NCBI GenBank assembly: GCA_014084085.1
Contig: NPFB01000141.1
Coordinates: 42,438 to 57,575 of the forward strand
From: Hondaea fermentalgiana
Lineage: Eukaryota; Sar; Bigyra; Thraustochytrida; Thraustochytriidae
Direction: 5' to 3'
DNA: 15,138 nt
Under the pieces are notes generated by a model that searched no databases, had not been told where the DNA came from, and saw nothing but the letters and a program-made list of their open reading frames with translations. Of this stretch, positions 7,478-15,138 are shown piece after piece; the stretch's first letter is position 1; every line of letters begins with the position of its first letter. Made by a program: the position numbers and the translations under genes.

Positions 7478-7510
7478 TGCTCGCTCGCTCGCTCGCTTCC
7501 TTGCTTGCTC
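7478..7510 (+). repeat. (GCTC)n/(GCTT)n tract ending in an acceptor-like CAG
   Basis: GCTC units followed by GCTT units form a pyrimidine-rich stretch ending in cag at 7510-7512, about 80 bp before the App1-like ATG. The pattern resembles a 3' splice site, so it may be part of a leader intron, or it may only be a microsatellite. Confidence 0.6.
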
Positions 7511-7591
7511 AGTGACACGAAACCATAAAGCAAAAGCCAAAAGTCCCGCGCAAAGAGGGGAAAGTACGACGTCGATCGAGACGCCGACAGG

Positions 7592-10033
7592 ATGGAAGGT
7601 TTCTACCGCGGGTCGGCCGCCCTGCTGGTGTTAGTCATCTTCTTTGTCATGACAGAGCGCTTCCCATGGCACCGACCAAGCGTAGAATTCGTCTTTTGGC
7701 TCGCCGTCCTCGAGGCAAGCGCCGTGCTGAGCCTCCTGTTCGACGACAGCCCTTTGCGCTTTCTCGTCACTGTGAATCGGTCGCCAGCAAGTCTCGGGAT
7801 TACCTTTGGTCTACTCGTGCCCATTTACTCTGGATTTCTCGTCAGAAGCTTTGTCAACTCAAAGCTGACCTCCTACCAGGAGTTCCGCGGCGGCAACGAC
7901 ACGCTCCAGCGCAGACTCGAACATGCTCGTGAGCACTTGAACCGGAGAAATGCGCATCGCGGGTCCGAGGTCGCTCGTAAAGTGCGCCGCAGCAAACGCG
8001 CCGACAGCTCCATGTTTGACGCTGCCGTTGTTGATGAACGCGACATGATCGCACGCAGCAAGTTGGTCTATGTTGACAGGGTTCTCGACAGGCTGGTTTT
8101 TAGCAACCAAATTCGCATGTTCACCGCCTGGATTCGTGGCCAGATTGAGGAAAGTCAGGCCAGCATCAAAACCGTGGTCCAGGAAGCAACGCCCGATGAG
8201 CTCAATCGCATCATGGAAACCGTCAACGTGCCACGCCTCCTCGCTCACGGCACCAATGGCAGCGATCTCAACAATCTCTTGGCGTACATTATGAACGAGC
8301 GAAGCACCGAGCTCTCGCCAACCTCGCGCGCCGCCGTGCTGCACGGTCTCATGAGGACAGAAAGTCTCCCATTCATTCCGCAAGAGATGCGCTGGGCCAG
8401 CGACCTTTTTATGGGTGCGCAAGGCACCGAGCTCACTCTGCTAAAGAACATGCTCGACTCCACGGGGGACTTCAACAACCTCTACAAACTCGTGTTCAGC
8501 GACATCGCCGATCCGAAGTTGCGCAAGCGTCTCCTCAAGCACATGCGGGCCGAGGGTGCCGCCGTGCGCAAGGGTAATGATGGCTTTGCTCCCATCAAGC
8601 TTCTCAGCGATGTCGATGACACGCTCTATTGCAGCGGTGGCAGCTTTCCTGCAGGTTCGGACACACGATATCCTCGCCATGCCCTCTATCCCGGCGTGCT
8701 TTCTTTGTACGAGGAGATTGATCGACATGGGAAGCAAAAGGTTCTTAGCCACTTGCACAGGCAGACGCTCACCAGCGAGCAGAGCTCCGAGGCTGATTCG
8801 ACGGGTCTCGACACCGTCAGTGTTGCGGTGCTCACCCCATGGCAGAAGGGAGGAAAAGTTTACGAGCTGGAATTCGAGACTCGAAAGTCTATCGCAAATC
8901 TCCAGAGCCTAGTGCAGTCCCAATTTTTCGTGGCGCCCGCGCAACAGGAGTTGGTCCTGAGCGCTGCCCCTCGGAGCGCCCGCGCTTTCGATGACGACGC
9001 GCTCGAGAACGATGAAGACGTTGAACAGTCGACGCGCGAGCGTGCGATCGAGTGGGACGACGGCAACATCGTCTTTGTTTCGGCACGTCCTCACGTCTGG
9101 AAGGACGTTGCAGAGAATAGCTCATATCGTCGCTTTCGTCAGCTTGTCCGTGAAGGCCGCATGCACGCTGTGCCCACGATGCTCACTGGCTCGCTGTACA
9201 CGGGTTCACTCGCCGTCTGGCTCCGCCTCTTTGAGCACATGAGCAACTTTGTCATGGATGCCTTTGATGCTGCCTTTGCTGGTATCAGCGGTGCAATGCA
9301 GGATGGCTGGCAACGCGGCAAAGCAGTATTCACAAAGTCGCAGAAGCGGCGTTCGAAACGCCGATCTATCCTTCAGGAGGAGGTCCCTGAAGGAGTTATT
9401 ACCGACGACGTTGACGAAGCTGGCGCCATTGCGGCAGGAACCGATGTGCCACCTCTCCAAAGATCGTGGAGCTCCGGATTTGGCGCGTCGGCGGCACGGC
9501 GTATCGGCAATCACAATTGGGAAGCCGTCGGCCGCACCAAGGTTGAACGCGTCGAGCAATTTGTCACCCTCTATCCTGAGTACGACATGGTCTTTTTTGG
9601 AGATAATGCCCAGGGAGACTTGCTTGCTGCCGAGCTTCTCGCGCAAAACGCTGCGACCGGTCCCGTTGTGCAGGCGTGTTTCATTCATCGCGTTCAGTCC
9701 AACGATGATGAGGCTTTGCTTTCGACCGTGGCGCCCAAGGAGCGCGAGGCCTTTTGGGCAAAGAACAACATTCTCTTTTATGATACTTATGTCGGCGCAG
9801 CCCTGCTCGCCTACGACGAGGGTCTCATTTCGCATCAGGGCCTTCATCGCGTCGGTCTTGCTGTGCATGATGACCTTCTCGATTTTTTTATCCGGTTCCC
9901 GCATCGGGATTGGTCTCTTGTGTTCTCTCAAACAAAACGGGATATTCGCGCTGCAAATAAAGCCCTTCGCGGCCATCATGACGGACTGCAAATCCCGATG
10001 CCGATTCTCCCTTCGGCAAAGTTTTCCTCGTAG
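7592..10033 (+). CDS. App1-like (DUF2183) phosphatidate phosphatase with N-terminal membrane region
   Basis: An 813-residue HAD-type phosphatase of the App1/DUF2183 group. Yeast App1 dephosphorylates phosphatidic acid to diacylglycerol. Motifs seen: motif I DVDDT (340-344) followed by YCSGGS, motif II SARPHVW (497-503), probable motif III K650 in RTKVERVEQF, and motif IV GDNAQGD (670-676). The N terminus has about three hydrophobic segments (about 7-21, 31-50, 66-84), so it is probably membrane-anchored. Motifs I and II are about 155 residues apart, much more than I recall for yeast App1; the insert includes a ubiquitin-like stretch at about 409-465. A basic KSQKRRSKRRS patch (582-592) lies between motifs II and III. 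The ATG at 7592 has A at -3 and G at +4, and a single exon covers the family domain. Lipid-phosphatase activity is inferred from the family; another phospholipid substrate is possible. Confidence 0.93.
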   Translation: MEGFYRGSAALLVLVIFFVMTERFPWHRPSVEFVFWLAVLEASAVLSLLFDDSPLRFLVTVNRSPASLGITFGLLVPIYSGFLVRSFVNSKLTSYQEFRGGNDTLQRRLEHAREHLNRRNAHRGSEVARKVRRSKRADSSMFDAAVVDERDMIARSKLVYVDRVLDRLVFSNQIRMFTAWIRGQIEESQASIKTVVQEATPDELNRIMETVNVPRLLAHGTNGSDLNNLLAYIMNERSTELSPTSRAAVLHGLMRTESLPFIPQEMRWASDLFMGAQGTELTLLKNMLDSTGDFNNLYKLVFSDIADPKLRKRLLKHMRAEGAAVRKGNDGFAPIKLLSDVDDTLYCSGGSFPAGSDTRYPRHALYPGVLSLYEEIDRHGKQKVLSHLHRQTLTSEQSSEADSTGLDTVSVAVLTPWQKGGKVYELEFETRKSIANLQSLVQSQFFVAPAQQELVLSAAPRSARAFDDDALENDEDVEQSTRERAIEWDDGNIVFVSARPHVWKDVAENSSYRRFRQLVREGRMHAVPTMLTGSLYTGSLAVWLRLFEHMSNFVMDAFDAAFAGISGAMQDGWQRGKAVFTKSQKRRSKRRSILQEEVPEGVITDDVDEAGAIAAGTDVPPLQRSWSSGFGASAARRIGNHNWEAVGRTKVERVEQFVTLYPEYDMVFFGDNAQGDLLAAELLAQNAATGPVVQACFIHRVQSNDDEALLSTVAPKEREAFWAKNNILFYDTYVGAALLAYDEGLISHQGLHRVGLAVHDDLLDFFIRFPHRDWSLVFSQTKRDIRAANKALRGHHDGLQIPMPILPSAKFSS

Positions 10034-10255
10034 GGCAAAGGTCGTGATCTTCAGTTCCTCTCCTGTAGTCGCAAACGATGATTTTGTGTGTGTGTTTGTT
10101 TATGTTTGTATTCTTGGTCTTCATCACAGTTCCGAGACAGGTTCTTTTTTTTTACTCCTCTATTAGTGTGATGAAGGGGCTGGCTGAACCAAAATAAGGG
10201 AATGATTCATCGAGGCCTAGCAATACATAAAGCAGTGCAAACTCTCTACGAAACC
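10034..10255. other. Convergent 3' region between the App1-like gene and INPP4
   Basis: 222 bases separate the TAG ending the App1-like gene from the TGA ending INPP4 on the other strand. A GT-rich stretch (about 10085-10113) followed by a T run near 10144-10153 resembles a downstream polyadenylation element for the + gene. No canonical AATAAA is seen on either strand. No other gene is visible. Confidence 0.6.
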
Positions 10256-13200
10256 TCATGAATCGCGAGCAAGCACAGAGGTATAAAAGTCTTGAATCGT
10301 TGTAGTTGGCGGACGGTAAATGCTGGGCAAAAGCTGTCGCTGCGCTGCATTGAATGAGTACTTGGGACGGCCCACGTTCTTTTCAGCCACCACGATGCGC
10401 CCTCCATACTCGCGCATAAGATTCGCCATGACCTGATCATCAAGATGCTCAAGACTGCGATTCCCCGGCAGAGGCGTTGCACGCAAAAGACGTGTTTGTT
10501 CGAGCGTCATGGACATGGCCGTGCGATCCTTGCCTGATTTGCAAAATGTGATGCGTCCGCCATTCAGAGCCCGCACGGCATTCTCAGCGGAAATAAGAAC
10601 CTGTACGTCCTTGGCAGCCCGCTGCTGCGCGTGCACAGCGCGCTGCAGACTTTCTGCTGCAAGCCGCAAGGTTTCCGGCTCGCCACCACGACCCACGCCG
10701 TAGCCGCAGAGACGCAGCCATTCTCGATAGCTTTCCAAGTAACGCTCCACGCGGCGTAAACTTGCGTGGTTCAGGTCTAGTTGGCGCGTAGAACCAGCCG
10801 TGTCTGTAAGAAAGGTTGTCAAGTTCGCGAGCGTTTGCGTCTCGTTGATGCCTTGCGTGAAGAGCACGGGAACCACACGAATACCACGCATCAATTTCTC
10901 CGACGTCACGGGAGCGACAAGCGTCTCGTACTCTTGCCGAGGAACTGCAATGTAGACCTGAATTTCCGAGGCCTGCTGTCGGTCGTTGGCATCGCCCGAT
11001 CCTGCTCCGCGGGGCGACCTGCTCGCATCAGCACCGTCAGAGACGTGCACGTAGATTTGGCATTCCTGACGAAGCAACAAGGCCTCTGAGGCTGATTTGG
11101 CAAAGCCACACGAAGGCATGTCTTCGTATGGAATTATATGAAAGCGCGTTGACTTTTCCAGAGCTTCGAGACCCGCAATGGCATCCTCGAGCATGCCGAG
11201 CTCCTTGCCTTGGGCTGACACCAGGCTTTCCCAGCCTACGAGAAAGCCAATCTCGTACAGCTGACGCACCCAAAGCCCACCAATCGCGCCCGATTCGGCC
11301 CACTGCGAAACATGGTGTACGGCAATGTCGGATCCGCTAAGCCGCACTGCGAGCTCGGTGACAAAACACGTCACGAGCGAGGAGAGGGCCTGACTCAGAA
11401 CGACGCTCTCTCGCAAAAAGTGCTTGCGCCATGCATTGGCCAAATGCTGCCATTGTTCAGTGACCACTTTGGCATCCTCGTTTGTGACGTTGACAAGAGG
11501 AAGGGCCTCAGGGGATCCGGGTGTCCACTCTTGGGGCGAAGCCTTGTGGAGCTCCCTCATGCGAGCCCGTTCGTGCAAAAGTGTATTGGAACTCCCAAAA
11601 CCAAAGCAGTGCGCCGCTGGCGCTCCACACGTTGTAATAGGAAAGATCCCAAAGACGCCTGGGACCCGTTGGCATCGATCTGCCTCTTCGCGATCGGTCG
11701 CAGACGCACCAGTATGTGTCTGGCGGGCCGCAAGAACAGAAGGCTCAGCTTCCACAACAGAATGCGATCGTGTTTGCGTGCCGACGCGAGAGGGCGCACG
11801 TCGCTGCGGTGGCGGGGGTCTCCGGCTCGAAAGACTTCGGCTTAGAGGTCGTGGTCCTTGGGGTTGATATGCTGCATCGGTTTGACCGGCATGAGTTGAC
11901 GCTTCGTTTGTGGATGCTTGCGGCCTCGTCGCCGAAGGAGGTGCTGGCCTTGCAGGTCTTCGTGGTGGACTTGATGCTGGTTTTGAAGAACTTCGTGGGC
12001 CCGCCGCAGCAGGTCTTGGCGGAGACGGAGGTGGGGAGCGAGGCGGCGGCGGCGGTGGTGGTGGTGATGGACGGGCTTGAGCGGCTGACGCATGTACGCC
12101 ACGAGCAGCTGAGCTCGCACTGGAACTCAAATTGGCACTGGCAGGTGCTGCAGCAGATTGGGAACGCATCGTTGGTGGTGGAGGTGGTGGCGGAGGTGGA
12201 GGCGGCGGTGCTGATGCGGCAGAAGACAGCGAGGACGACGAAGAGGCGTGAACAGGAACTTGCTTGGCGCTTCGAGACTCGACAACCCAAAAGTTGGCAT
12301 GCAGATTTGTAGGCATCGCACCGACATGAAAGTCCTTTTTGCACACGGACTGCTTCATGCACGAGGTAACCAAGGTTCCGGCGCGAAGCTCATTGGCCAC
12401 AGCCTCTTCGGAATCCTGACAAGCCTTGAGAAGCTGGTTTAGAGTGACGACGTCCTCGTGCATGTGCTGGACAAAGGTATCCATCCAGCGAACGCCCCAT
12501 TGAAAGTAAAAGGGGTTCCCTGGAACAAAGGTTGCGTCTCGTGCATGGGCCATTGGGTCCGACTTATCACGCGTAGATTGTGTGGCAACCTGAAGTGTCC
12601 CCAGAACAGGCGTCTGCGTCCCATGCGGGCACAAATTGAGGGCAGCGTGAGCGAGACCTGCCGCAGAGGCCTTGGCTTGCATCGCCAGCAAAGCCCCGAG
12701 CGGATAGCATGCCTCCATCATGGGGACATTTGTCGTGCGCTGTGTGAGCGTTGAATTCCTCTCGTGGAAAACCTCGAACATGACGAGAACGTCGGGGGTC
12801 GATGGAACGTAAAAGGACAGCGTGTTTGGTCCTTCGAGTGAAGCAAACTCATTCTCCAAAAGACAGGTTTTGAAGACGGGGTCCATGGTGCGATGTTCGG
12901 CAGTGGTACGTCCCACAACCACTCTGTGACCTGCTGGGTGCTGGTAGGATACGCGAACAAAGGGGTTGCACAATTTTTGCGAGGAGGAAGAAGACGAGGA
13001 CGAGGAAGGGCCGGTCTGCAAAGGCTGGCCCATGCCGCTCGCGTCCATTCGCTTCTGCGCGGTCTGCATCATACCCCGCAAGGCCCCGGAGAAGGCATTA
13101 CTCTTGCGCTTGGTTCCATCGCCATTCGCTTGCTGACTGTGCTGTGTTTGCGAAAGATGGCGTGCGCCAAGGATGGTGAGTTTGACGCGCTCATAGCCAT

Positions 13201-14122
13201 GTTTTGCTGCAAGATGATCAGAGCTAAAGTGGCAGTTGGCAATGCGCACCGCCGAATAAAGCTTTTCCCAGCGCTGGCAGTACTCTACGAGTCGTGCGAG
13301 GCGGAGACGTAAGAGCTGCGTGGGGACGCTAAAGGTGAGCATGGTTTCGAATGCAATCTCGCTGGCGATGACCTGGTTTTCTTCTTCTTCGCGATAGGGC
13401 ACGGGAATCGAAGAGCTGAGCGCTGAAACGACGAGCGTGCGCGCACTAGGATGCTGAAGAAGGCGACCGGCGTACTTTGCGAGCGTAGTGCCGCAGAGTT
13501 GCTGCCACACAGGCACTTGGAGAACAGATAGCACCAAGCGGCCCATGGTGGTTGGATTTGCGCCAGCGGCAAGATTTTGCTGTGGATTGACGCGCGCAAC
13601 AGCCTCAGCGCTCCACCACACTTCGAGGTCAACACGACCGGATTCTGCAAGCGCTCTTGCGTCAACATGCGTAATGCCAAGGACGCTAGCGGCAGGAGCA
13701 ATGGATCCCTGTGGACCATAGCCTTGGCATACTTGAAAGACGAGGGCGCGCGAGTCCGGAGCGAGGGCAAAAGAAAGGACCACCTCAAAGGTGCGCAGCA
13801 GGGGGGTGTATGCTGGCTTCACGGAGACCGTATTGCTCAAGTACACCAGATTATATTTCCAATTGCGATTGCGTTGCTCTCCTACGTACACGCCTCCGCC
13901 TCCGCCTCCGCCGCCACTAAAGCCCTCTTCTTCTTTCACGGCAAATAAATCGTTGTGTTCGCTTGCGACGTTATCGTTGTCATGCTGTCCCGCGTGCCGA
14001 TGTTGTGAGGCGTGAGCGAGGTGCTGATCGGGGCTTTCTTGCTCGAGGAGCCGAAGGTGCAAGGCATCGCACGGGATCCAGGGCGCCTCGAGGCGTGCGA
14101 CCACTTGCACAAGTTGTCGCAT
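10256..14122 (-). CDS. INPP4: Type II inositol polyphosphate 4-phosphatase (INPP4 family)
   Basis: A 1288-residue INPP4-type phosphatase, which removes the 4-phosphate from PI(3,4)P2 to give PI3P. Numbering is from the ATG at 14122. The active site is CKSGKDRT (C1194-T1201, a CX5R motif) followed by AMSMTLEQ. Other family marks are PTNLH (604-608), GAPAAHCFGF (from 833), IGFLVGWESL with ELGMLEDAI, and a C-terminal YSFNAAQRQLLPSIYRPP. A probable C2 domain spans about 310-510, and the N-terminal part may hold another. Inserts: eight Gly (70-77), a linker ending in nine Ser within the C2 region, and about 225 residues between PTNLH and GAPAAH rich in Pro and Ser, with runs of 12 and 8 prolines. 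The frame stays open upstream to about 14233 but has no earlier ATG; a TTG at 14164 is not a likely eukaryotic start. It converges with the App1-like gene. Confidence 0.95.
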   Translation of the reverse strand: MRQLVQVVARLEAPWIPCDALHLRLLEQESPDQHLAHASQHRHAGQHDNDNVASEHNDLFAVKEEEGFSGGGGGGGGVYVGEQRNRNWKYNLVYLSNTVSVKPAYTPLLRTFEVVLSFALAPDSRALVFQVCQGYGPQGSIAPAASVLGITHVDARALAESGRVDLEVWWSAEAVARVNPQQNLAAGANPTTMGRLVLSVLQVPVWQQLCGTTLAKYAGRLLQHPSARTLVVSALSSSIPVPYREEEENQVIASEIAFETMLTFSVPTQLLRLRLARLVEYCQRWEKLYSAVRIANCHFSSDHLAAKHGYERVKLTILGARHLSQTQHSQQANGDGTKRKSNAFSGALRGMMQTAQKRMDASGMGQPLQTGPSSSSSSSSSQKLCNPFVRVSYQHPAGHRVVVGRTTAEHRTMDPVFKTCLLENEFASLEGPNTLSFYVPSTPDVLVMFEVFHERNSTLTQRTTNVPMMEACYPLGALLAMQAKASAAGLAHAALNLCPHGTQTPVLGTLQVATQSTRDKSDPMAHARDATFVPGNPFYFQWGVRWMDTFVQHMHEDVVTLNQLLKACQDSEEAVANELRAGTLVTSCMKQSVCKKDFHVGAMPTNLHANFWVVESRSAKQVPVHASSSSSLSSAASAPPPPPPPPPPPPTMRSQSAAAPASANLSSSASSAARGVHASAAQARPSPPPPPPPPRSPPPSPPRPAAAGPRSSSKPASSPPRRPARPAPPSATRPQASTNEASTHAGQTDAAYQPQGPRPLSRSLSSRRPPPPQRRAPSRVGTQTRSHSVVEAEPSVLAARQTHTGASATDREEADRCQRVPGVFGIFPITTCGAPAAHCFGFGSSNTLLHERARMRELHKASPQEWTPGSPEALPLVNVTNEDAKVVTEQWQHLANAWRKHFLRESVVLSQALSSLVTCFVTELAVRLSGSDIAVHHVSQWAESGAIGGLWVRQLYEIGFLVGWESLVSAQGKELGMLEDAIAGLEALEKSTRFHIIPYEDMPSCGFAKSASEALLLRQECQIYVHVSDGADASRSPRGAGSGDANDRQQASEIQVYIAVPRQEYETLVAPVTSEKLMRGIRVVPVLFTQGINETQTLANLTTFLTDTAGSTRQLDLNHASLRRVERYLESYREWLRLCGYGVGRGGEPETLRLAAESLQRAVHAQQRAAKDVQVLISAENAVRALNGGRITFCKSGKDRTAMSMTLEQTRLLRATPLPGNRSLEHLDDQVMANLMREYGGRIVVAEKNVGRPKYSFNAAQRQLLPSIYRPPTTTIQDFYTSVLARDS
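12041..12208 (-). repeat. CCN-rich tracts encoding two polyproline runs
   Basis: 12173-12208 encodes twelve consecutive Pro (639-650 of INPP4), and about 12041-12070 encodes eight more followed by PPP and PP groups. On the + strand these read as GGT/GGC repeats. They lie inside the long insert between the PTNLH and GAPAAH motifs and could bind SH3, WW, EVH1 or profilin-type partners. Confidence 0.88.
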
Positions 14123-14448
14123 CGCTGCGAGCGAGCCTTCTCTCCTCGAGCGTTTCCCGCGCAAGACGGCCCACGGTGCTCGCGTCTGCCTGAGACAAGC
14201 GCGTAGGAGTGATGCGCGTTTCAGCGACGCACGCTAAACCTCGATGCTCGATTCAACGAGGCCGCAGCCAGCCGGGGATCGCCCGGACCCTCTGGCTCTG
14301 CGCAAGGTGCTCACGGCCAACATCGATTGACAATGAGCCTCTGCAAAAACTTCGCTTCGTGTGCGCGCGCGTACCCGGTGTGCACCAAATGTAAAAGTGA
14401 ATGCAAATTAGTACGACATGAGCCAGTGAGCAAGGTATTGACTGCGAG

Positions 14449-14450
14449 CG

Positions 14451-14489
<39 letters not shown>

Positions 14490-14506
14490 GATCGATCCAT
14501 CGATCG
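14449..14506 (+). repeat. (AAGC)n microsatellite followed by a CGAT palindrome
   Basis: About nine AAGC-type units run to 14489. They join directly to cgatcgat-cc-atcgatcg (14489-14506), whose 8-bp arms pair perfectly around a two-base centre. The position is about 330-385 bp upstream of the INPP4 ATG. Confidence 0.88.
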
Positions 14507-14701
14507 ATCAATGTAGTATGTGTTGCTGTGGCTTGCAATAGCTTCGTTCGCCATCCATTTTCTCAATATATGTCCCTCAAAACGTTGCGTCCAGCGTATC
14601 ACATCCCCTCGATCCTTTTCCTTCGTATTCTGCGACATCCTTTCCCCTTTCTCTCTCTCTTCGACCCGCACGCGTCGACAGCAAGCCACCAACCAATGCA
14701 A

Positions 14702-15102
14702 CTAGCCCTCGCAGCCGCAGTCGCTCGCGCGCCCAGGCCCCTTTAGATCACCGCGGTGTGCGCAACGCAACTTCCCTTCTTCCTTTTCTTTCTTCCCCAT
14801 CAAATCCGAGTCACTGTCACTGTCAGTTTGAGTTGTGAGAGCGATGCGGGCGAAGAGTATCTTACTCACCCTCGTCCTCGACTCGCGGTCGCAGTTCCAC
14901 GACGCCCGCGTCCGCAGGCGGCCCCGACCGAACCCGGGGCGGTCGACAGCGCCGCGCCCGGCGGCCACTCGCTTCTGCGCTGCTTCGCGGCGGCCGCTTC
15001 GCTTCGCGCCCTGCGCGCGCTTCGCGGGCTTCGCGGGATCGGCGTGGGACTCGCCTGGTCTGTGTCGGCGTTGCCGGTCCCGATGGCGCCAGTCGAAAAC
15101 AT
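14702..15102 (-). other. Weak candidate for a small two-exon gene
   Basis: An ATG at 15102 opens a frame that meets a TGA exactly inside a strong donor-like sequence (GTGAGTAAG starting at 14869). An acceptor-like AG at 14821-14820 would define a 50-nt intron. Splicing joins the frame to a second one that stays open to a stop at 14702, giving about 116 residues ending in GKKEKEEGK-type and Cys/Gly-rich text. I recognise no domain, and both exons are GC-rich with low-complexity translation. Chance is a serious alternative; a 5' exon of some other leftward transcript is another. Confidence 0.17.
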
Positions 15103-15138
15103 TGAGAGACGAAAACTGTCTTGTCATTGAACATTCAC

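Larger units (their letters stand above)
5354..7591. promoter_or_regulatory. Divergent intergenic region between UBE2H and the App1-like gene
   Basis: This 2.2-kb segment separates the ATG of UBE2H (leftward) from the ATG of the App1-like gene (rightward), so it must hold both promoters and 5' leaders. It is very CpG-rich from about 5540 to 6620. Open frames there translate to Arg/Ala/Ser/Pro-rich text in several frames at once and run through microsatellites, so I do not call them genes. The right half is dominated by simple repeats. From 7254 to the ATG the sequence becomes purine-rich. I found no tRNA, 5S or snRNA signature by eye. It is long for so compact an arrangement and could hide a non-coding RNA, a leader intron or a replication origin. 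Confidence 0.6.
14123..15138. promoter_or_regulatory. Upstream region of INPP4 and right end of the window
   Basis: About 1 kb without a confident gene. It should contain the INPP4 promoter and leader (minus strand). Simple repeats occupy 14449-14506, and the stretch from about 14870 to 15060 is very GC-rich. Several overlapping open frames at 14702-15134 on both strands have Arg/Ala/Pro-rich translations typical of GC-rich DNA. A consensus-looking splice donor on the minus strand at 14869 is the only reason to suspect a small spliced gene. Confidence 0.5.

Noticed and set aside
11716..12312. 198-codon + strand open frame opposite INPP4
   Set aside because: Its Val/Glu/Ala-rich text is the complement of the proline- and serine-rich insert. 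The minus frame continues into conserved INPP4 motifs on both sides.
14123..14164. Upstream TTG as the INPP4 start
   Set aside because: The protein is eukaryotic and an in-frame ATG with a purine at -3 lies at 14122. The extra 14 residues are basic and match no family feature.
14327..14746. 139-codon + strand open frame
   Set aside because: It reads straight through the AAGC microsatellite (Lys-Gln-Ala-Ser repeats) and has no domain-like sequence.

Overview
The window looks like nuclear DNA of a GC-rich, gene-dense protist. It holds four long, apparently intronless protein genes. Three belong to eukaryote families: a ubiquitin-conjugating E2, an inositol polyphosphate 4-phosphatase, and an App1/DUF2183 phosphatidate phosphatase. 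They have purine-rich Kozak-like starts and no Shine-Dalgarno or operon spacing. Large single-exon genes, strong GC bias, low-complexity inserts and CpG-rich intergenic DNA full of microsatellites fit a thraustochytrid-like stramenopile. That assignment is inference, since no rRNA or organelle marker is present.

Layout. 1-310: upstream DNA. 311-4300 (+): a 1329-residue protein I do not recognise, with a Ser/Thr-Pro-rich head, two candidate membrane segments and a long charged helical rod built from tandem repeats. 4301-4576: convergent 3' regions. 4577-5353 (-): UBE2H/Ubc8-type E2 with a 15-Asp tail. 5354-7591: a 2.2-kb divergent intergenic region between UBE2H and the App1-like gene, with no credible gene but many structural motifs (palindrome, 39-nt purine tract, G-quadruplex motif, 41-nt alternating purine-pyrimidine tract, telomere-like sequence, complementary microsatellite arms). 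7592-10033 (+): App1-like phosphatidate phosphatase with an N-terminal membrane region and an insert in the HAD domain that resembles ubiquitin. 10034-10255: convergent 3' regions. 10256-14122 (-): type II inositol polyphosphate 4-phosphatase with C2 region(s), a proline-rich insert and the CKSGKDRT active site. 14123-15138: upstream DNA of that gene, with a microsatellite and one weak candidate for a small spliced gene.

Function. Two genes act in lipid signalling: INPP4 on PI(3,4)P2, and the App1-like protein on phosphatidic acid. They are convergent and need not be co-regulated. UBE2H belongs to the GID/CTLH ubiquitination pathway. The first gene could be a membrane-anchored scaffold or spacer. 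No operon-like or defence-like system is visible. The most novel material is the unrecognised rod protein, the ubiquitin-like insert in the phosphatase, and the large inserts in INPP4.
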